Shown in pieces: positions 7,402 through 10,950 of a stretch of 10,950 nucleotides of DNA; position 1 is the first letter of the stretch, and every line of letters begins with the position of its first letter. The DNA comes from an uncultured Asticcacaulis sp. (lineage in GTDB: Bacteria > Pseudomonadota > Alphaproteobacteria > Caulobacterales > Caulobacteraceae), in NCBI GenBank assembly GCA_946480525.1, contig CAMLLA010000106.1, forward strand, positions 1 through 10,950. Direction: 5' to 3'. Under the pieces are notes generated by a model. The model did not search any database and was not told where the DNA came from. It was given only the letters and a program-made list of their open reading frames with translations. Both the position numbers and the translations under genes were made by a program.

Positions 7402-7407
7402 ACTGGC

Positions 7408-10400
7408 ATGGCCGAAGGTGAAGCGCTGATTTCGATCCGGGAGCGGCTGCTGAAGGAACGCGATGCGCTGCTCGACCTGTCGGCACGCAACCGTCTTCTC
7501 AATACGCCGCTGCGCACAAAGAACAATCGCGCCATCGAAATCATCGATGAAAAGGCGGCCGAAGTCTTTGCCTCTTTAAGCGCCGGCAAGGCGATGACCT
7601 TTCTGCCCGGCCTGGGCGAGGAAGACGATACGGCAGAACCGAGCCTGCCCCAGCCCGATGAAGCGCCCGATGCCGATGGCAAGGCCGCGCGCCATACCGA
7701 CCTGAAACTGCAAACGCGCCTGAGTTCCGAAGGCCTGCAAAAACGCCTGTTCGACATCTGGTACGATGCCCAGACGCTGGAACAGGAACAGGGCGTCAAC
7801 ATCCTCTATCTGGCTCTGGGCCTGCTGCGCTGGTACGACGCCGATGCATCCGACACGCCGCGCCATGCGCCTCTGGTACTGCTGCCGGTCAGGCTGGAAC
7901 GAACCAGCGCCGCCGACAAGTTCCGCCTGAAGGGCCGGGACGAACCCCCTTCGCCAAACCTGACGCTCCAGGCCAAGATGAAGGCCGAGTTCGGGCTCGT
8001 AGTCGAAGATTTTCCGGATGAGGACGAGGTCGATCTCAACGCCTATGCTGCGCGCGTGGCCGGGACGGTTGCCGGGCAAAAGCGCTGGGAGGTCCTGCCC
8101 GACGCCATGGTGCTGGGCTTCTTCTCATTCGCCAAGTTCCTGATGTATCGCGATCTCGATCCGGAAACCTGGGGTAAGACAGATACCCCGATCGAGAATG
8201 CCGAGCTGATCAAGGCCATTCTGCGCGACGGATTCGAGGAGAGCGAGCCGCTGGTCGGCGATATCGATCGGATCGACGACAAGCTGCCGCCGGCATCGCT
8301 GCACCACGTCGTCGACGCCGACAGCTCGCAAACCGTCGCCATCGCCGAAACCGTCGCCGGGCGGACCCTGGTTATCAAGGGGCCGCCCGGCACTGGCAAG
8401 TCGCAGACCATCACCAACATCATCGCCGGCGCCGTCGCCGCCGGTAAAAAGGTGCTGTTCGTCGCCGAAAAGATGGCGGCGCTCGACGTCGTCCACCGCC
8501 GCCTTAAGGCCGCCGGATTGGGTCCCCTGACCCTGGAACTGCATTCCAACAAGGTCTCCAAGCGCAGCGTGCTTGAGGAATTGAAGCGCACCAAGGAGGC
8601 GGCGGCACGGCCCGCGCCCGGCGACCTTACGGCTTTGCAGCGGCTCGATGACCTGACACAGACACTGAACGGTTTCGCCGACCGCCTGCACACACCGCTT
8701 TCACCGTCCGGCCTGTCACCGCAAAAGATACTTGGGCGGCTGGCGAAGTGGACATCCGTCGGCGAACCTGGCCGTGATTTCGCGCTTGCCAACGCCGAGG
8801 CATGGACCGCTGCCGATGTCGCGGAACGGAGCGCGCTTGCAGAAGACATTGCCGGCCGGCTGGCGTCCTTGGGGCCGCTCGCGACCCATATCTGGCGCGG
8901 CGTGCGCTGTGATGCGCTCGATCCGTCCGAGCGTGACGGTCTGGCGCGCGACATCGCCAGGGCACGCGACGCCCTGCGCGGTGCCATATCCCAGGCGGCG
9001 GTCGCCACGCGTCTGCTGGGCGCGCCCCTGCCCGTGCATATGAGCGATCTCGACCGGGCGCTGGCCTATTTGCGCCTGACCCCGCCGCCGCGCGACGGCG
9101 ACCGTTCCGCGTTCGCCGACGTCAACTGGCGCAATCCAAAGGCATTGACGGCGTTGATCGACACGGGGGAAGCGCTGGTGCGGCTGCGGATCGAGGCGCA
9201 GGGCGCGTTTAACGACGCCGGCCTCACCGCCGACTACACGGCCATCCGCGAAGACGTGGTCACGAAAGGGAACGATCTGTTCCGCTTTCTCGATGGCGGT
9301 TTCCGGCGCAACATGGCGCTGCTGCGCTCCTATGTAAAAGGCCCGCTGCCGCAAAGCCCCGACGACCGGCTGAAGCTGATCGACCTGGCCCTGCGCCTGC
9401 AAAAGACCGAAGCCGCCTTCGAAGACACGCAATCCCAGGCCACCGCCTTCGGCCAGTTGTGGAAAGCGATGGACAGCGATTGGGATGCCCTTCGCAACAT
9501 CGTGAACTGGCGGTCGTCGCACAACCTGCCCGCCGAGGTCTGGCCACTTTATGCCGCGCTATCCGACGCCGCAATCAACGAAGCCGATCAGGCGCGCCAG
9601 GCGCTGTATCACGCCCTGACGGGTCTCAAGACGGCGCTCGACAGCATCATCGCGCAGCTTGACCTCGACCTTGGCCGCGCATTTGGCACGGGCGATATCG
9701 GCGCCCTGCACCTGGCCGCGCTCGAAGACCGGCTGGACGCCTGGGCGGCCGACCTGGAATCCCTGAGCCGCTATATCGCCTTTGCCTCACGTGGCCGGCA
9801 ATTGTCAGTGCTGGGCGCGGACAGCCTCGTCGAAGCGCTGCATGCCGGCGGGCTCGATGGTGAAGACCTGATGATGGCCTTTGACGGCGCTTATTCGCAC
9901 GTGTTGCGCAATGTGCTGTTCCGCGATTGGCCCGAACTGAAGGCCTTCGACGGCGACGCGCAAGACCGCCATATCAATCAGTTCCGTCAGCTCGACCGCA
10001 TGCGCATCGACCTGGCAAAAGCGCAGATCGCCGCCCAGGCTAGCGCTGCAAGGCCGACAGGCAATGCCGGCATCGGACCGCTCGGGATTCTGAACGCCGA
10101 ACTGGCCAAGAAGCGCAGCCACAAGCCGATTCGCGTCCTGCTGGATCAAGCCGGCGAAGTCATCCAGGACCTGAAGCCCGTCTTCATGATGTCGCCCCTG
10201 TCGGTGGCGCAGTTCCTGAAGCCCGGCGGCTTGCAGTTCGACTTGCTGGTCATGGACGAAGCCAGCCAGATCGAGCCTGTCGATGCGCTTGGCGCCATTG
10301 CCCGTGTCAAGCAGTTGGCCGTCGTCGGCGACGAACGGCAATTGCCGCCGACCGCCTTCTTCAAGAAGCTGACCGGCGAAGACGAAATCAGCGAAGATGA

Positions 10401-10950
10401 AGGCCTGACGCTACAGGCGCGCGACGCCGAAAGCATTCTGGACCTGTGCCTGGCCAAGGGTGCGCCGCACCGCATGCTCAACTGGCATTACCGCTCCAAG
10501 CACCAGTCGCTGATCGCCGTTTCCAACCGCGAATTCTACGACAACCGGCTGTTCATCGTGCCGTCGCCCTATGACGCGGTGGCGGGCATGGGCCTGAAGT
10601 TCCACTGGCTGAAAGACACGGTCTACGATCGCGGCAATACACGCACCAATCCGAAAGAGGCGCGCACCGTCGCCGAGGCGGTCATCCAGCATGCGCGCCT
10701 CCGGCCGGAGCAGACCCTGGGCGTCGCAACCTTCTCGGTCGCCCAGCGCCAGGTAATCCAGAAGGAACTGGAAACCTTGCGCCGCGCCAACCCCGAGCTT
10801 GAGCCCTTCTTCGCCGAGGACGCGACCGAGCCCTTCTTCGTCAAGAACCTCGAAAACATCCAGGGCGATGAGCGCGACGTCATCTTTATTTCGGTCGGCT
10901 ATGGCAAGACCGAAAAAGGCGTTCTGGCCCACGCCTTTGGGCCGTTATCT
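7408..10950 (+). CDS. DUF4011-type superfamily 1 (Upf1-like) helicase, N-terminal 1181 residues (3' end outside window)
   Basis: The frame is open from ATG 7408 to the window end. The N-terminus matches DUF4011 (about 10-250), including LDLSARNRLLN at 22-32. Helicase motifs follow: motif I/Walker A GPPGTGKS (325-332), motif Ia-like VLFVAEKMAA (349-358), motif II VMDEASQ (948-954; DEAS at 950-953), motif III GDERQLPPT (974-982), motif IV-like LNWHYRS (1024-1030) and motif V-like NLENIQGDERDVIF (1147-1160). The arginine-finger motif VI should lie just beyond the window. Some 600 mostly helical residues separate motifs I and II, as is usual in this family. Relatives run about 1400-2000 residues and often end in a Vsr/restriction-endonuclease-like domain and DUF3320; whether this one does cannot be seen. 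It should be an ATP-driven nucleic-acid translocase. Members occur both in ordinary genomic settings and in defence islands, so the biological role is open. Confidence 0.92.
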   Translation, partial: MAEGEALISIRERLLKERDALLDLSARNRLLNTPLRTKNNRAIEIIDEKAAEVFASLSAGKAMTFLPGLGEEDDTAEPSLPQPDEAPDADGKAARHTDLKLQTRLSSEGLQKRLFDIWYDAQTLEQEQGVNILYLALGLLRWYDADASDTPRHAPLVLLPVRLERTSAADKFRLKGRDEPPSPNLTLQAKMKAEFGLVVEDFPDEDEVDLNAYAARVAGTVAGQKRWEVLPDAMVLGFFSFAKFLMYRDLDPETWGKTDTPIENAELIKAILRDGFEESEPLVGDIDRIDDKLPPASLHHVVDADSSQTVAIAETVAGRTLVIKGPPGTGKSQTITNIIAGAVAAGKKVLFVAEKMAALDVVHRRLKAAGLGPLTLELHSNKVSKRSVLEELKRTKEAAARPAPGDLTALQRLDDLTQTLNGFADRLHTPLSPSGLSPQKILGRLAKWTSVGEPGRDFALANAEAWTAADVAERSALAEDIAGRLASLGPLATHIWRGVRCDALDPSERDGLARDIARARDALRGAISQAAVATRLLGAPLPVHMSDLDRALAYLRLTPPPRDGDRSAFADVNWRNPKALTALIDTGEALVRLRIEAQGAFNDAGLTADYTAIREDVVTKGNDLFRFLDGGFRRNMALLRSYVKGPLPQSPDDRLKLIDLALRLQKTEAAFEDTQSQATAFGQLWKAMDSDWDALRNIVNWRSSHNLPAEVWPLYAALSDAAINEADQARQALYHALTGLKTALDSIIAQLDLDLGRAFGTGDIGALHLAALEDRLDAWAADLESLSRYIAFASRGRQLSVLGADSLVEALHAGGLDGEDLMMAFDGAYSHVLRNVLFRDWPELKAFDGDAQDRHINQFRQLDRMRIDLAKAQIAAQASAARPTGNAGIGPLGILNAELAKKRSHKPIRVLLDQAGEVIQDLKPVFMMSPLSVAQFLKPGGLQFDLLVMDEASQIEPVDALGAIARVKQLAVVGDERQLPPTAFFKKLTGEDEISEDEGLTLQARDAESILDLCLAKGAPHRMLNWHYRSKHQSLIAVSNREFYDNRLFIVPSPYDAVAGMGLKFHWLKDTVYDRGNTRTNPKEARTVAEAVIQHARLRPEQTLGVATFSVAQRQVIQKELETLRRANPELEPFFAEDATEPFFVKNLENIQGDERDVIFISVGYGKTEKGVLAHAFGPLS

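Noticed and set aside
7344..7407. Spacer between the zinc-ribbon gene and the helicase, checked for a terminator or promoter
   Set aside because: Apart from the GGGAG before the helicase start, I found no convincing hairpin with a U-tract and no -35/-10 pair, so co-transcription is the simplest reading.
8043..9522. Long minus-strand open frames opposite the helicase (such as 321 codons at 8043-9008 and 268 codons at 8716-9522)
   Set aside because: They overlap one another in different frames, are rich in Ser, Arg and Ala or Gly and Gln with no motifs, and lie across the continuous helicase frame bearing ordered SF1 motifs.

Overview
The window looks like chromosomal DNA of an alphaproteobacterium. 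GC is high with strong G/C third positions, the intergenic spacers are short and AT-richer, and Shine-Dalgarno sites are weak or absent before several starts. A GH3 glycosidase next to a MacAB-like efflux operon would suit Caulobacteraceae (for example Asticcacaulis or Caulobacter), but that is an inference from gene content and no rRNA or marker gene is present. I see no tRNA, rRNA, CRISPR array, insertion sequence or attachment site.

Layout. (1) Positions 1-518, + strand: the C-terminal end of a GH3-type beta-glucosidase/xylosidase, with its fibronectin-III-like domain. It converges on the next operon across a short spacer holding a G/C-rich hairpin. (2) Positions 5044 down to 580, - strand: a tightly coupled three-gene efflux operon. 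Its order is HlyD/MacA-type periplasmic adaptor, LolD/MacB-type ATPase, then a large permease with two MacB_PCD-FtsX units. Both junctions overlap (ATGA and TGATG). (3) Positions 5045-5161: a divergent promoter region with a perfect 12-bp palindrome sitting at the -35 positions of both predicted promoters. (4) Positions 5162-6965, + strand: a two-component system. The response regulator has a receiver plus a Fis-type HTH and no AAA+ domain. It overlaps by 11 bases a histidine kinase with two membrane helices and almost no periplasmic loop. (5) Positions 7065-7343: a 92-residue four-cysteine, zinc-ribbon-like protein of unknown function behind a plausible sigma-70-type promoter. (6) Positions 7408 to the window end: the first 1181 residues of a very large DUF4011-type superfamily 1 (Upf1-like) helicase, truncated by the window edge.

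How they may work together. The two-component system probably controls the divergent efflux operon. The kinase has no periplasmic sensor domain, and the transporter is a type VII (mechanotransmission) ABC system, so the kinase may read membrane or transporter state rather than bind a periplasmic ligand. This is inference by analogy with BceS-BceAB. The helicase and its small zinc-ribbon neighbour form a separate unit. The DUF4011-helicase family includes members linked to phage defence, so this pair is the most plausible candidate here for an under-described system. Nothing in the window proves a defence role.
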